Assembly: GCF_021390595.1 (NCBI RefSeq)
Contig: NZ_JAJEJR010000002.1
Location: 372,001-436,000, forward strand
Length of the DNA: 64,000 nt
Direction: 5' to 3'
DNA from: Paraburkholderia sp. HP33-1
Lineage (GTDB): Bacteria; Pseudomonadota; Gammaproteobacteria; Burkholderiales; Burkholderiaceae
Positions 27,602-36,770 of this stretch are shown here, one piece after another. Positions within the stretch are counted from its first letter, which is position 1; each line of letters opens with the position of its first letter. A program made the position numbers and the translations under genes. The notes beneath the pieces were generated by a model, which searched no databases, was not told the DNA's origin, and worked only from the letters and a program-made list of their open reading frames with translations.

Positions 27602-28999
27602 ATGCGTAACCCGATCTACTTTCCCACGACTGTGACCACGACTTTAGAACAACTGCGGGCCGGGCAACTGGCGGGTGCGCGCGAACTCAAGCTCGCGTGC
27701 GGCCTGAGCGAATTTCCGCGCGAGATTTTCGATCTCGCCGACACGCTCGAAGTGCTCGACCTGTCGAACAATGCACTGACTTCGCTGCCCGACGATCTGC
27801 CACGCCTGCGCAAACTGCGCATTCTGTTCGCGTCCGACAACCCGTTCACCGAACTGCCCGCCGTACTCGGCGAATGCGCGCATCTGAGCATGATCGGCTT
27901 CAAGGCGAATCGCATCCGCGAAGTGCCGGGGCGCGCGTTGCCGCCGCGACTGCGTTGGCTGATCCTGACCGACAACGACATCGAGCGCTTGCCGGCGGAG
28001 ATTGGCGGTTGCACACAACTGCAGAAGCTGATGCTCGCCGGCAACCGGCTGCGCGCGCTGCCCGAGGAGCTGGCCGCATGCACGCGGCTCGAATTGCTAC
28101 GGCTCGCGGCGAATCGTTTCGACGTATTGCCGCGTTGGCTGCTGCGTCTGCCGCGGCTTTCGTGGCTCGCGTATGCGGGCAATCCTTTCGACGCGGCGCT
28201 CGAACAGGCGGCGCTCAGCGACACGCCGATCAGCGGCATCCGCTGGGATGCGTTGCGGCTCGAACAGCCGTTGGGCATGGGCGCATCGGGCGTGATCTAT
28301 CGCGCGACGCTGCAGCTGGAAAACGAGCCTGCGCCGCGTGCGGTAGCCGTCAAGCTGTTCAAGGGCGCGGTGACGAGCGACGGTTTGCCCGACTGCGAAA
28401 TGGCCGCTTGCATTCGCGGCGGCGAGCATGCGAACCTGATCCCGGTGCTCGGCAAAGTGATCGGGCATCCGTCGGACACGCACGGCCTCGTGATGGGATT
28501 GATCGATCCGCGCTTCGCTAGTCTCGCCGGTCCGCCGAGCCTCGCATCGTGCACGCGCGATATCTATCGCGATGACGCAAGCTTCGACCTCGCGACGGTG
28601 CTGGGTATAGCGAGCGGCATCGCGAACGCCGCGAGTCATCTGCATCGGCGTGGCGTGATGCATGGCGATCTCTACGCCCACAATATCCTGCACGGCGGCG
28701 CGGAGCGCGCGCTGCTCGGCGATTTCGGCGCAGCATCGTTTTATGACGTTGGCGATCGCGAGCTTGGTGTCGCATTGCAGCGGCTCGAAGTGAGGGCGTA
28801 TGGCTGTCTGCTGGAAGAGTTGCTCGAGCGTTGCAATGCGGTCGATGGGCTCGATACGGAACCGCGCGTCGCCGCGCAACTCACCGCATTGAAGACGCGT
28901 TGTCTGAGCGAAGACATCGACAGCCGGCCGCTCTTCGACGAAATCGCTGCCAGCGTCGCGTCGTTCGATCGGCACGTCTGCGAAGGAGTCAAGCCATGA
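27602..28999 (+). CDS. Leucine-rich-repeat protein with eukaryotic-like protein kinase domain
   Basis: 465 residues in two parts. Residues about 30-205 contain seven or so 23-residue leucine-rich repeats (LEVLDLSNNALTSLPDDLPRL, LRWLILTDNDIERLPAEIGG, LELLRLAANRFDVLP). The second part is a Hanks-type kinase: glycine loop PLGMGASGVIYRA, VAVKLFKG lysine, catalytic loop HRRGVMHGDLYAHNIL (Asp before LYAHN) and LGDFGAASF for Mg2+. All key residues are kept, although the activation segment after DFG is short. It has no signal or membrane span, so it is cytoplasmic. Its stop overlaps the ATG of the sugar-binding protein (ATGA at 28996-28999). Confidence 0.92.
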   Translation: MRNPIYFPTTVTTTLEQLRAGQLAGARELKLACGLSEFPREIFDLADTLEVLDLSNNALTSLPDDLPRLRKLRILFASDNPFTELPAVLGECAHLSMIGFKANRIREVPGRALPPRLRWLILTDNDIERLPAEIGGCTQLQKLMLAGNRLRALPEELAACTRLELLRLAANRFDVLPRWLLRLPRLSWLAYAGNPFDAALEQAALSDTPISGIRWDALRLEQPLGMGASGVIYRATLQLENEPAPRAVAVKLFKGAVTSDGLPDCEMAACIRGGEHANLIPVLGKVIGHPSDTHGLVMGLIDPRFASLAGPPSLASCTRDIYRDDASFDLATVLGIASGIANAASHLHRRGVMHGDLYAHNILHGGAERALLGDFGAASFYDVGDRELGVALQRLEVRAYGCLLEELLERCNAVDGLDTEPRVAAQLTALKTRCLSEDIDSRPLFDEIAASVASFDRHVCEGVKP

Positions 29000-29976
29000 C
29001 GCAGAACCTGCGCCGCCGCGTGCTGCTCGCGGGCGCGCTGGCCGCAACCGGTCTCAGCGGCATCGCGCGGTTTGCCAGCGTCGCCCGCGCCGAAGTGCCG
29101 CCCGGCACGAAGCCGAAGATCGCGCTCGTGCTCAAATCGATGTCGGACCCGTTCACGGTCGCGATGGTCAACGCCGCGCGCAATTACCAGAATCACTTCT
29201 CGTCGCAATTCAATCTGACGATTCGGGGCACGGTGAAACAGACCGACACCGCCGCGCAGATCCGCATGGTCGACGAGATGATCAAGGCGAAGATGAACGC
29301 GATCGTGATCGCGCCGACCGACTCGAAGGCGCTGACTCCGGTGGTCGCGCGCGCGATCAAGGCCGGCATCATCACGATCACGATCGACAACCCGCTCGAC
29401 GACGCGGCGCAAGCGGCCGCCGGCATCACGGTGCCTTTCGTCGGACCGAATAATCGCAACGGCGCAAAGCAGGTCGGCGATTATCTGGCGAAGCGGCTGA
29501 AGCCCGGCGATCAGGTCGGCATCATCGAGGGTATTCCGGTGACTCGCAATGCGCAGCAGCGCACGGCCGGCAGCCGCGACGCGATGGAGGCCGCGAACGT
29601 GGAGGTCGTCGCGGTCGAGTCGGGTAACTGGGAGTACGGCAAGGGCCGCGACGTGGCCGCGAAGATGCTCGCCGAGCATGCGCAACTTCGCGCGCTGCTA
29701 TGCGGCAACGACAGCATGGCGATGGGCGCGGTCGACGCGATTCGCGACGCGGGCCGTGAGGGCGGCGTCTACGTCACCGGCTACAACGCGATCGATGCGA
29801 TCAAGCCGCTGCTCGCCGATGGCCGCGTGCTCGCGACGATGAACCAGTTCGCTGACCGTCAAGCGGTATTCGGCATCGACTTCGCGCTGAAAGCCGTGAC
29901 CGAGCGGCGCAAGCAGCGCGAGTTGTCGCCGGTGATCGAGACACCGCTGCAACTGGTGACGGCCTCGAAGCGTTGA
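28996..29976 (+). CDS. Periplasmic sugar-binding protein (RbsB-like), orphan
   Basis: 326 residues. A signal peptide with RRR before a hydrophobic run (VLLAGALAATGLSG) ends near VARAEVPPG and may be Tat-like. The body matches the ribose/galactose-type substrate-binding fold: IALVLKSMSDPFTVAMVNAAR, IVIAPTDSKALTPVV, GIIEGIPVTRNAQQRTAG, and LLCGNDSMAMGAVDAIRDAG. No ABC permease or ATPase gene adjoins it. It is translationally coupled to the LRR-kinase gene, and AAGGAG sits 10 bases before its ATG. It could deliver sugar to a transporter encoded elsewhere or act in signalling. Confidence 0.9.
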   Translation: MTQNLRRRVLLAGALAATGLSGIARFASVARAEVPPGTKPKIALVLKSMSDPFTVAMVNAARNYQNHFSSQFNLTIRGTVKQTDTAAQIRMVDEMIKAKMNAIVIAPTDSKALTPVVARAIKAGIITITIDNPLDDAAQAAAGITVPFVGPNNRNGAKQVGDYLAKRLKPGDQVGIIEGIPVTRNAQQRTAGSRDAMEAANVEVVAVESGNWEYGKGRDVAAKMLAEHAQLRALLCGNDSMAMGAVDAIRDAGREGGVYVTGYNAIDAIKPLLADGRVLATMNQFADRQAVFGIDFALKAVTERRKQRELSPVIETPLQLVTASKR

Positions 29977-30028
29977 GGTGGCGCGCGGCGTCAAGCTGCT
30001 GATCGCGCAACGCGCATAGTCCCTTGGG

Positions 30029-30475
30029 ATGCCCACACATATGAGCCGAATGCAAACCGTCGTCGACGTCAACGTGCTGTTTCTGAACGGGCAGGGCGAG
30101 TGCCTTTTCATCCAGCGAGCGAATACCGGTTTCAAGGACGGCCAGTATGCGTTGATTGCCGGTCATCTCGAACCGGGCGAATCGATCGAACAGTGCGCGA
30201 TTCGCGAATCGAAAGAAGAAGCAGGCGTGACGATCGCGCCCGGCGCGCTCGAATTCAAGCTCGTGATGCGGCGCGACTCGGATACGAATCGCATCAGTTT
30301 CTTTCTCGCGTGCCGCTCATGGCAAGGCGAACTCGCGAACATGGAGCCGCACAAGTGCTCGGGCTTCGTGTGGGCGAAGCCGGACCATCCGCCGGCACCG
30401 ATCGTCGACTATGTGGCGGCCGCCCTCGCGCATATCCGCGAGGGCGTGATGCTGGCCGATTTCAAGCCTTCCTGA
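30029..30475 (+). CDS. NUDIX hydrolase
   Basis: 148 residues. The Nudix box GHLEPGESIEQCAIRESKEEAGVTI is complete (Gly, the REXXEE Glu residues and the EExG). Such enzymes split nucleoside diphosphates linked to another group, using Mg2+ bound by the box. The exact substrate is unknown, but the short length and the FLNGQGECLFIQRANTGFKDGQYALIAG opening match small housecleaning nucleotide hydrolases. The start may be ATG 30029 or 30041. A separate promoter is likely because 52 bases separate it from the binding-protein gene. Confidence 0.9.
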   Translation: MPTHMSRMQTVVDVNVLFLNGQGECLFIQRANTGFKDGQYALIAGHLEPGESIEQCAIRESKEEAGVTIAPGALEFKLVMRRDSDTNRISFFLACRSWQGELANMEPHKCSGFVWAKPDHPPAPIVDYVAAALAHIREGVMLADFKPS

Positions 30476-31087
30476 GCGCAGTCCCAGGACCGTAAGGGTT
30501 CAACCGCCCCTCTTACCGCCTTGCTCATTGGGCGGGAAGAAGAGAGCGATAGAACGGTGACGCGAAAGACGCGGCTGTCGGGTGCCACAGAAAGTGAAAA
30601 CTGTGCCAAGTAAGTGAAAAACAGCTGACACAGTCGGTGAAAAGTTTCGGGCGGGCGGCGTGCAATCCGAGCGTGCGCGGCCCGTGCCCGTCTCAGTTCG
30701 ACCCACTTGAGCCACATGGACGAAGCCGACGAGCGTCCGATCGCCGACCGACATGAGACACTGGCAAGCAACATTGCAGGCTTAAGGAATACGCCTGCTG
30801 CGTGTCGTGGCGCACGCGGAGGTGCTGGATATCCAGGATCGCGTCAGCCATCTCGGGCGCGCCGCGTCTCGGTGCCTGACGCCATCAACGATTTCCCGAA
30901 GGGCACGGAAATCGGCACTGCGGCGTGAATCAAAAAGGCAGGCAACCGTCCTCACAGACATCGCGCGTCGGCTTGATTTGACGGCTTGCTGGATTGATCC
31001 CTGCCAATACTTTCAGTTGACCGCTGCCTGGCCTAGCATGAACCGAGTGCCCGCAAAGATCGCGACAGGGTGCGAAGGACGCTGAAC
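30476..31087. other. Gene-poor stretch, possible insertion-sequence scar
   Basis: No convincing gene. At 30592-30600 and 30612-30620 the 9-mer AAGTGAAAA repeats at 20-base spacing, and a third variant GGTGAAAAG follows near 30637. Repeats of this kind recall the multiple terminal repeats of IS21-family elements; no IstA or IstB remnant was found. The rest is uninformative. Confidence 0.35.
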
Positions 31088-31804
31088 ATGAATCCGTCAA
31101 CGAAGGACTGGCGACCGCAGCGGATTGAGCCAGGCACGCGCTTCAGAGCCCCCCGCGGTGCCGCCATCGCCGGCATCATATTTTCTGTTTTACTGATTAC
31201 GAGCCTTTTGCTGCTGCGGCAATCTGTTCCTGTTGTCCATTCAGAAGCGGGCGCTTGGCTTCGAGAAAAATCGAGTACCGTATCTGTTGCGGTTAGCCTG
31301 GTGCCGTTCGCCGGCATTGCCTTTCTCTGGTTCATTGGCGTGCTGCGGGATCGTCTCGGAGATCACGAGGATCGCTTCTTTGCCACGGTGTTTATGGGGA
31401 GCGGCCTCCTGTTCCTGGCGATGTTTTTTGCCGCTGCCGCGTTCGTCGGCGGGATTGTGATCGCGTATGGCATCGACTTCGATCGACTTGTCGGTTCGGC
31501 TACGTTCACCGTCGCACGAGCGGTTGCCTACGAAATCATGAATGTCTACGCGGTCCGCATGGCCGCAGTATTTACGATCGCCACCTGTACGCTTGCTCTT
31601 CGCACCGGCTTTGTTTCGCGCTGGATCGCGTTTATTGGATACGCCGCGGCACTTGCGTTGCTCTTTGCTGGCCGCCACATAGATTGGATCGTGCTGGTTT
31701 TTCCGCTCTGGGTTCTCCTTCTCAGTCTGCACATCCTGTTTGACAATTTCGGCGTATCGCCCAAGGCCGGCGCGAGTGATTCTGACAGGAAAGGCAACGC
31801 TTGA
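31088..31804 (+). CDS. Integral membrane protein of unknown function
   Basis: 238 residues with about six hydrophobic segments (AAIAGIIFSVLLITSLLLL, VSLVPFAGIAFLWFIGV, GSGLLFLAMFFAAAAFVGGIV, AAVFTIATCTLALR, WIAFIGYAAALALLFA, WIVLVFPLWVLLLSLHIL). Acidic and Arg/Lys residues in the loops, and the EDRFFATVFMGSG segment before the third span, are the most distinctive. I took ATG 31088 with GAAGGA upstream. No named family is recognised. Both sides look like insertion-sequence debris, so it may be recently acquired; its codon use is less G/C-biased than the neighbours. Confidence 0.7.
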   Translation: MNPSTKDWRPQRIEPGTRFRAPRGAAIAGIIFSVLLITSLLLLRQSVPVVHSEAGAWLREKSSTVSVAVSLVPFAGIAFLWFIGVLRDRLGDHEDRFFATVFMGSGLLFLAMFFAAAAFVGGIVIAYGIDFDRLVGSATFTVARAVAYEIMNVYAVRMAAVFTIATCTLALRTGFVSRWIAFIGYAAALALLFAGRHIDWIVLVFPLWVLLLSLHILFDNFGVSPKAGASDSDRKGNA

Positions 31805-32541
31805 TTCGTTGTTCCCGGGGGAGCGCAAACGGCAGACGGTTTCCACCGACTCGAGCGCTCTGAATCCCCGATTTGTAGCTGAAAGCGGCCTCTTCGTTTG
31901 GTACATGTGAGGGCCGCTCATACACCTAATGGCCGAGCACGGCAAACGCCTCGCGCAACGGCGACAGCGAGACCGCGACCACCCCATTGAGTGGCGTATT
32001 CATATCCAGAATCAGCGACATGGCGCCGGACGTGGATAGTGCGCCCGGGCACGACGGATCTTCTGTCACTGCGGCCCGCTTTCGAATGCAGTTCGGCCAT
32101 TCGTACGAAAAGGTGACTGTCGCCTTGTGGCCGCATATTGCCGCATACCGCTTGCATAGATTTGCAATCTGCCCGGTCGATTTAGACCTGCTGCCCTACG
32201 TTGGGAATTTTCACCATTTGTGGGGTAACCAAAGGGAATTTTGACATTCCACGGCACAGGCCCGGACATGCGCGCCACCGTTAGTGAAAAAGCCCTTTGG
32301 AATCAGCGTCGCGGTTTTCACTTGCCGCGTCACTCGACAGCGGTGCCGATCCCGATTGCGCGGGAATCTGTCGCATGCGGCGATTTTGCGTTATCGTTCT
32401 GCACCAAAATTGGCGGACCCGGCGAATTGCCGGATTGGCCCTATTTCTACTCATCCTGAATGGATGAATGGCAATGTCTCAGTGGTATCAGGAATCTCCA
32501 ACCATCCGGTTGGCAAGGTAAGTAAAGAGGAGATGTGTCGT
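31805..32541. other. Gene-poor stretch with repeats
   Basis: No convincing gene. The 9-mer GGGAATTTT occurs at 32203-32211 and 32234-32242, the second continuing as GACATTCC; this resembles end sequences I recall for IS21-family elements. A short minus-strand frame near 31929-32006 is too short to assign. The last 200 bases should hold the promoter of the LivK-like gene. Confidence 0.35.
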
Positions 32542-33687
32542 ATGTCGTTCAAGCTTCACAAACTGCTGCCGGTTAGCGCGGCAGTCGTCGCATTCGCAGG
32601 CTTCGCCGGCACGGCGAACGCCGATCAGGTGGTCAAGATCGCTCACGTGGGTCCGTTGACGGGCGGCTCCGCCCACCTCGGCAAGGACAATGAAAACGGC
32701 GCGCGCCTCGCGATCGAGGAAATCAACGCGAAGGGCCTGACGATCAACGGGCAGAAGATCACGCTCGTGCTCGACGCGCAGGACGACGCGGGCGACCCCC
32801 GCCAGGCAACCCAGGTCGCGCAGAAGCTCGTCGACGACAAGGTCGTCGCGGTGGTGGGCCACCTGAACTCGGGCGCGTCGATTCCGGCGTCGAAGATCTA
32901 TAGCGACGCGGGCATCGTGCAGATTTCGCCGTCGTCGACCAATCCGGCATACACGCTGCAGGGCTTCAAGACGACGTACCGCGTCGTCGCGACCGATGCG
33001 CAACAAGGCCCGGCGCTCGCCACCTTCGCCGCGAAGAATCTCAACGTGAAGACCGTGGCCGTGGTCGACGATTCGACCGCCTATGGCCAGGGCCTCGCGA
33101 ACGAATTCGAAAAGACCGCGAAGTCGCTCGGCCTGAAGGTCGTGTCGCACGACGCGACCAACGACAAGGCCGTCGACTTCCGCGCGATCCTGACGAAGAT
33201 CAAGGGCGAGAATCCCGACGCGATCATGTACGGCGGCATGGACGCGACCGGCGGTCCGCTGGCGAAGCAGGCGCGTCAACTGGGCCTGCGTGCGAAGCTG
33301 CTGTCCGGCGATGGCGTGTGCACCGAAAGCCTCGCGGACCTCGCCGGTCCGGCGGCCGGTAACGTGGTGTGCTCACAACCCGGCATGGCGGTCGAGCGCA
33401 TGAACGGCGGCGCGGAATTCGCGGCGAAGTACGCGAAGCGCTTCGGCCATCCGATCGAATTCGACGCACCGTTCACGTACGACGCGGTGTATATCGTCGT
33501 CGACGCGATGAAGCGCGCGAACTCGACCGACCCGGCGAAGGTCCTCGCGAAGGTGTCGGGCACCGACTACAAGGGCGTAACCGGCCAAACGACGTTTGAC
33601 GCGAAGGGTGACCTTCAGCACGGCGTGATCTCGCTGTACGACTACAAGGACGGCAAGAAGACGCTGCTCGACGTCGTGAAGATGTAA
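32542..33687 (+). CDS. Branched-chain amino acid ABC transporter binding protein (LivK-like)
   Basis: 381 residues. A Sec signal (LHKLLPVSAAVVAFAGFAGTANA) is cleaved before DQVVKIAHVGPLTGG. The Leu/Ile/Val-binding fold is seen in GPLTGGSAHLGKDNENGARLAIEEINAKG, GHLNSGASIPASKIY, and SPSSTNPAYT, which line the ligand pocket. It captures branched-chain amino acids (or related ligands) in the periplasm for a LivHMGF transporter encoded elsewhere. AAAGAGGAG at 32524-32532 selects ATG 32542, although ATG 32533 is possible. A terminator follows directly, so it is a single-gene transcript, as often seen for livK copies in Burkholderia. Confidence 0.92.
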   Translation: MSFKLHKLLPVSAAVVAFAGFAGTANADQVVKIAHVGPLTGGSAHLGKDNENGARLAIEEINAKGLTINGQKITLVLDAQDDAGDPRQATQVAQKLVDDKVVAVVGHLNSGASIPASKIYSDAGIVQISPSSTNPAYTLQGFKTTYRVVATDAQQGPALATFAAKNLNVKTVAVVDDSTAYGQGLANEFEKTAKSLGLKVVSHDATNDKAVDFRAILTKIKGENPDAIMYGGMDATGGPLAKQARQLGLRAKLLSGDGVCTESLADLAGPAAGNVVCSQPGMAVERMNGGAEFAAKYAKRFGHPIEFDAPFTYDAVYIVVDAMKRANSTDPAKVLAKVSGTDYKGVTGQTTFDAKGDLQHGVISLYDYKDGKKTLLDVVKM

Positions 33688-33711
33688 GAGCGGTAGAGGC
33701 GGTAAAGACAC

Positions 33712-33750
33712 AAAGGGCCGATGAAGCATTGCTTCATCGGCCCTTTTCTT
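33712..33750 (+). terminator. Rho-independent terminator of the LivK-like gene
   Basis: A 16-bp stem, AAAGGGCCGATGAAGC (33712-33727) with GCTTCATCGGCCCTTT (33731-33746), loop ATT, then TTCTT. Confidence 0.92.
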
Positions 33751-33908
33751 CAACGGTCGCGGCACGCATTAATATCTTTTTCGACCTAATTACGCAGAAA
33801 AAATATATTGGACGTCTTACTGGCGTTCTTGCACTATTCGTTCCCAGCGATCCCCACGCCCGCGCGGGCGCTCATCAAAACCGATAACAGCCATTCCTGA
33901 GGATACAG

Positions 33909-35771
33909 ATGCCCCACTATCGCTCACGCACTTCGACTCATGGCCGCAACATGGCCGGCGCCCGCGCGCTGTGGCGCGCGACCGGCATGAAGGACGACGA
34001 TTTCGGCAAGCCGATCATCGCGGTCGTGAACTCGTTCACGCAGTTCGTACCGGGCCATGTGCACCTGCGCGACCTGGGCGCGCTGGTCGCGAAGCAGATC
34101 GAAGCGGCCGGCGGCGTGGCGAAGGAATTCAACACGATCGCCGTCGACGACGGCATCGCGATGGGCCACGGGGGCATGCTGTATTCGCTGCCGTCGCGCG
34201 AGCTGATCGCCGACTCGGTCGAGTACATGGTCAATGCGCATTGCGCGGACGCGATGGTCTGCATCTCCAACTGCGACAAGATCACCCCGGGCATGCTGAT
34301 GGCCGCGATGCGCCTGAACATTCCGGTCGTGTTCGTGTCGGGCGGTCCGATGGAAGCGGGCAAGGTCAAGGCGCCGACCGACGGCCAGGTGATCGCGAAG
34401 ATCGATCTGATCGACGCGATGATCAAGGCCGCCGATCCGAAGATCAGCGACGCCGAAGTCGCCGAAGTCGAGCGCAGCGCGTGCCCGACCTGTGGATCGT
34501 GCTCGGGCATGTTCACCGCGAACTCGATGAACTGCCTGACCGAGGCGATCGGCCTCGCGCTGCCGGGCAACGGTACGATCGTCGCGACGCACGCATGGCG
34601 CAAGGGCCTGTTCGAACAGGCCGGCAGCCTCGTCGTCGATCTGTGCCGCCGTTACTACCAGGAAGAAGACACCTCGGTCCTGCCGCGCAACATCGCCACG
34701 AAGCAGGCGTTCGAAAACGCGATGACGCTCGACGTCGCGATGGGCGGCTCGACGAACACCGTGCTGCACCTGCTGGCCGCCGCGCAGGAAGCGGGCGTCG
34801 ATTTCACGATGTCGGACATCGACCGCATTTCGCGCAAAGTGCCGTGCCTGTGCAAGGCCGCGCCCATGACCGACAAGTACCACATCGAGGACGTGCATCG
34901 CGCGGGCGGCATCATCGGTATTCTCGGCGAGCTCGCGCGCGCGGAGCTGCTCGACCTGTCGTGCGGCAACGTGCATAGCGGCACGCTCGGCAATGCGATC
35001 GCGAAGTGGGACATCGCCGGCGGCGCGGGCGAGGAAGCGCAGAAGTTCTTCCGCGCGGCGCCGGGCGGCATTCCGACCACGGTCGCGTTCAGCCAGGAAG
35101 CGACCTTCGCGACGCTCGACACGGACCGCAAGAGCGGCTGTATCCGCAGCAAGACGAACGCGTACTCGAAGGACGGCGGCCTCGCGGTGCTGTACGGCAA
35201 CCTCGCGGAGAAGGGCTGTATCGTGAAGACCGCGGGTGTCGACGAATCGCAGTGGATCTTCTCGGGCCGCGCGCGCGTGTTCGAAAGCCAGGACGACGCG
35301 GTTGACGCGATTCTCGGCGACAAGATCGTGGCGGGTGATGTCGTGGTGATCCGCTACGAAGGTCCGAAGGGCGGTCCGGGTATGCAGGAAATGCTGTACC
35401 CGACTTCGTACCTGAAGTCTAAGGGCCTCGGCAAGAGCTGCGCGCTGTTTACCGATGGCCGCTTCTCGGGCGGCTCGTCGGGCCTCGTGATCGGCCATGC
35501 GTCGCCGGAAGCGGCCGAAGGCGGCACGATCGGTCTGGTCGAAGACGGCGACGTGATCGAGATCGACATTCCGCAGCGCAAGATGCACCTCGCGGTGTCG
35601 AATGAAGAGCTCGCACGCCGTCGCGCGGCGATGGAAGCACGCGGCGACGACGCATGGCAGCCGACGAATCGCGAGCGTGTGGTGTCGCAGGCATTGCAGG
35701 CGTACGCGGCGCTCGCGACCTCGGCCGATCGCGGCGCGGTGCGCGATATTTCGCAATTGAAGCGCAAGTAA
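33909..35771 (+). CDS. ilvD: Dihydroxy-acid dehydratase
   Basis: 620 residues, the length of the E. coli enzyme. It removes water from 2,3-dihydroxy-isovalerate and -methylvalerate in valine and isoleucine synthesis. The [4Fe-4S] ligands are visible in [11 protein letters not shown] and [33 protein letters not shown] and the C-terminal [23 protein letters not shown] are also conserved. It is preceded by AGGATA and ends before a strong terminator, so it is a stand-alone gene. A long open frame on the opposite strand is a compositional shadow. Confidence 0.97.
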   Translation: MPHYRSRTSTHGRNMAGARALWRATGMKDDDFGKPIIAVVNSFTQFVPGHVHLRDLGALVAKQIEAAGGVAKEFNTIAVDDGIAMGHGGMLYSLPSRELIADSVEYMVNAHCADAMVCISNCDKITPGMLMAAMRLNIPVVFVSGGPMEAGKVKAPTDGQVIAKIDLIDAMIKAADPKISDAEVAEVERSACPTCGSCSGMFTANSMNCLTEAIGLALPGNGTIVATHAWRKGLFEQAGSLVVDLCRRYYQEEDTSVLPRNIATKQAFENAMTLDVAMGGSTNTVLHLLAAAQEAGVDFTMSDIDRISRKVPCLCKAAPMTDKYHIEDVHRAGGIIGILGELARAELLDLSCGNVHSGTLGNAIAKWDIAGGAGEEAQKFFRAAPGGIPTTVAFSQEATFATLDTDRKSGCIRSKTNAYSKDGGLAVLYGNLAEKGCIVKTAGVDESQWIFSGRARVFESQDDAVDAILGDKIVAGDVVVIRYEGPKGGPGMQEMLYPTSYLKSKGLGKSCALFTDGRFSGGSSGLVIGHASPEAAEGGTIGLVEDGDVIEIDIPQRKMHLAVSNEELARRRAAMEARGDDAWQPTNRERVVSQALQAYAALATSADRGAVRDISQLKRK

Positions 35772-35827
35772 AGCGCGGATCAGTGCGCGGGTTCCGTTCG
35801 CGGTGACGCGAGTGGGGCCGAACGGAG

Positions 35828-35861
35828 ACCGGTATGCGGGCGACTGCATACCGGTTTTTTC
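35828..35861 (+). terminator. Rho-independent terminator of ilvD
   Basis: Stem ACCGGTATGC (35828-35837) with GCATACCGGT (35846-35855), followed by six T. It lies just beside the end of the convergent pentapeptide-repeat gene. Confidence 0.9.
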
Positions 35862-35863
35862 AA

Positions 35864-36580
35864 CTACATCACACGCACGCCGCAGTCTCCAACCAGCATA
35901 ACGGCCTGGTCGACGGAGAGTATCGTGCCTTTGAGGTGCTGCAGCACGTCGGACAGTCGCAGGCCACTCAGATCTACGGAACGTAGGTCAGCACCGTCGA
36001 AGCGGCTGTTTCGTAGTTGGGCGTGGCTGAGGCTGCCACCTTCGAACACGGCGTCGCGAAAGTCGCAGTCAGATAGATCCGCGTCGGAGAAATTCAATGC
36101 CTCGAGGGTCTGTTTCCGAAACGAAAGCCCCTTCAGATCGGCCCCAACGAGCAGCGAATCGTGGAAGCTAAGCCCCAGCGTGCGGGCGTCCACGAAGCGG
36201 GCTCCTGTCAGCTTGACCTCCGTAAATACCGCGGATGCGAGTTTTGAGCCCGACCAATCGGTATTGTTCAGATCACTCCGGCAGAAACGAGCTTCCGTTA
36301 GATTGGCATACCGAAAATTTGCGGAAGCGCCCTTGCACGCCAACCAACGGCTCCTCGCGAGGTCGCTGTGCTCAAAGAGCGTGCGCTCGAAGTTGCACCT
36401 TGTGAATCGGGCGGCACGAAAATCAAGATTGGCAAGATCTTCGCCGTCGAAAGTGCAGTTCTCGAAAGTCGGTCCATCACGGCATTCTCGAAGTACGCGA
36501 GCCAGTTCTTCGCGGTCGAATGTCAATCCGCTGAACACTGCTTCCTCTCCGGATGATGGTTCCATTGTGTTGGTGCGCAT
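35864..36580 (-). CDS. Pentapeptide-repeat protein, Qnr-like architecture
   Basis: 238 residues. From about residue 38 the sequence runs in the A(D/N)LxX five-residue pattern (FENCTFDGEDLANLDFRAARFTRCNFERTLFEHSDL and so on), predicting a right-handed quadrilateral beta-helix. A short non-repeat break near the middle (ACKGASANFRY) and a C-terminal helix (GTILSVDQAVMLVGDCGV) match the layout of Qnr proteins, which protect DNA gyrase from quinolones. The identity to known Qnr proteins cannot be measured here, and many such proteins have other roles. It is convergent with ilvD. Confidence 0.85.
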   Translation of the reverse strand: MRTNTMEPSSGEEAVFSGLTFDREELARVLRECRDGPTFENCTFDGEDLANLDFRAARFTRCNFERTLFEHSDLARSRWLACKGASANFRYANLTEARFCRSDLNNTDWSGSKLASAVFTEVKLTGARFVDARTLGLSFHDSLLVGADLKGLSFRKQTLEALNFSDADLSDCDFRDAVFEGGSLSHAQLRNSRFDGADLRSVDLSGLRLSDVLQHLKGTILSVDQAVMLVGDCGVRVM

Positions 36581-36770
36581 CTGAGCAGACTCCTCTTATA
36601 GAGGGGCGCGGAGTGCAGTCCACAGCGCGTCCCCCCAACTTGGTCGAAGTAAGGTTGACGCCGCGGAATACATAGAACCCAGCAGCTGGGCGCAGGAGAT
36701 ACCAACCTGCCACTCTATTTTCGGCGGACAAGATTTTATCTCCCCCGCTCTTACGCACACAAGGCCTTCT

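Noticed and set aside
33924..35849. 641-codon open frame on the minus strand over ilvD
   Set aside because: The + strand encodes a complete IlvD with its cluster motifs; the opposite frame is Arg/Ala-rich and reflects high-GC codon structure.
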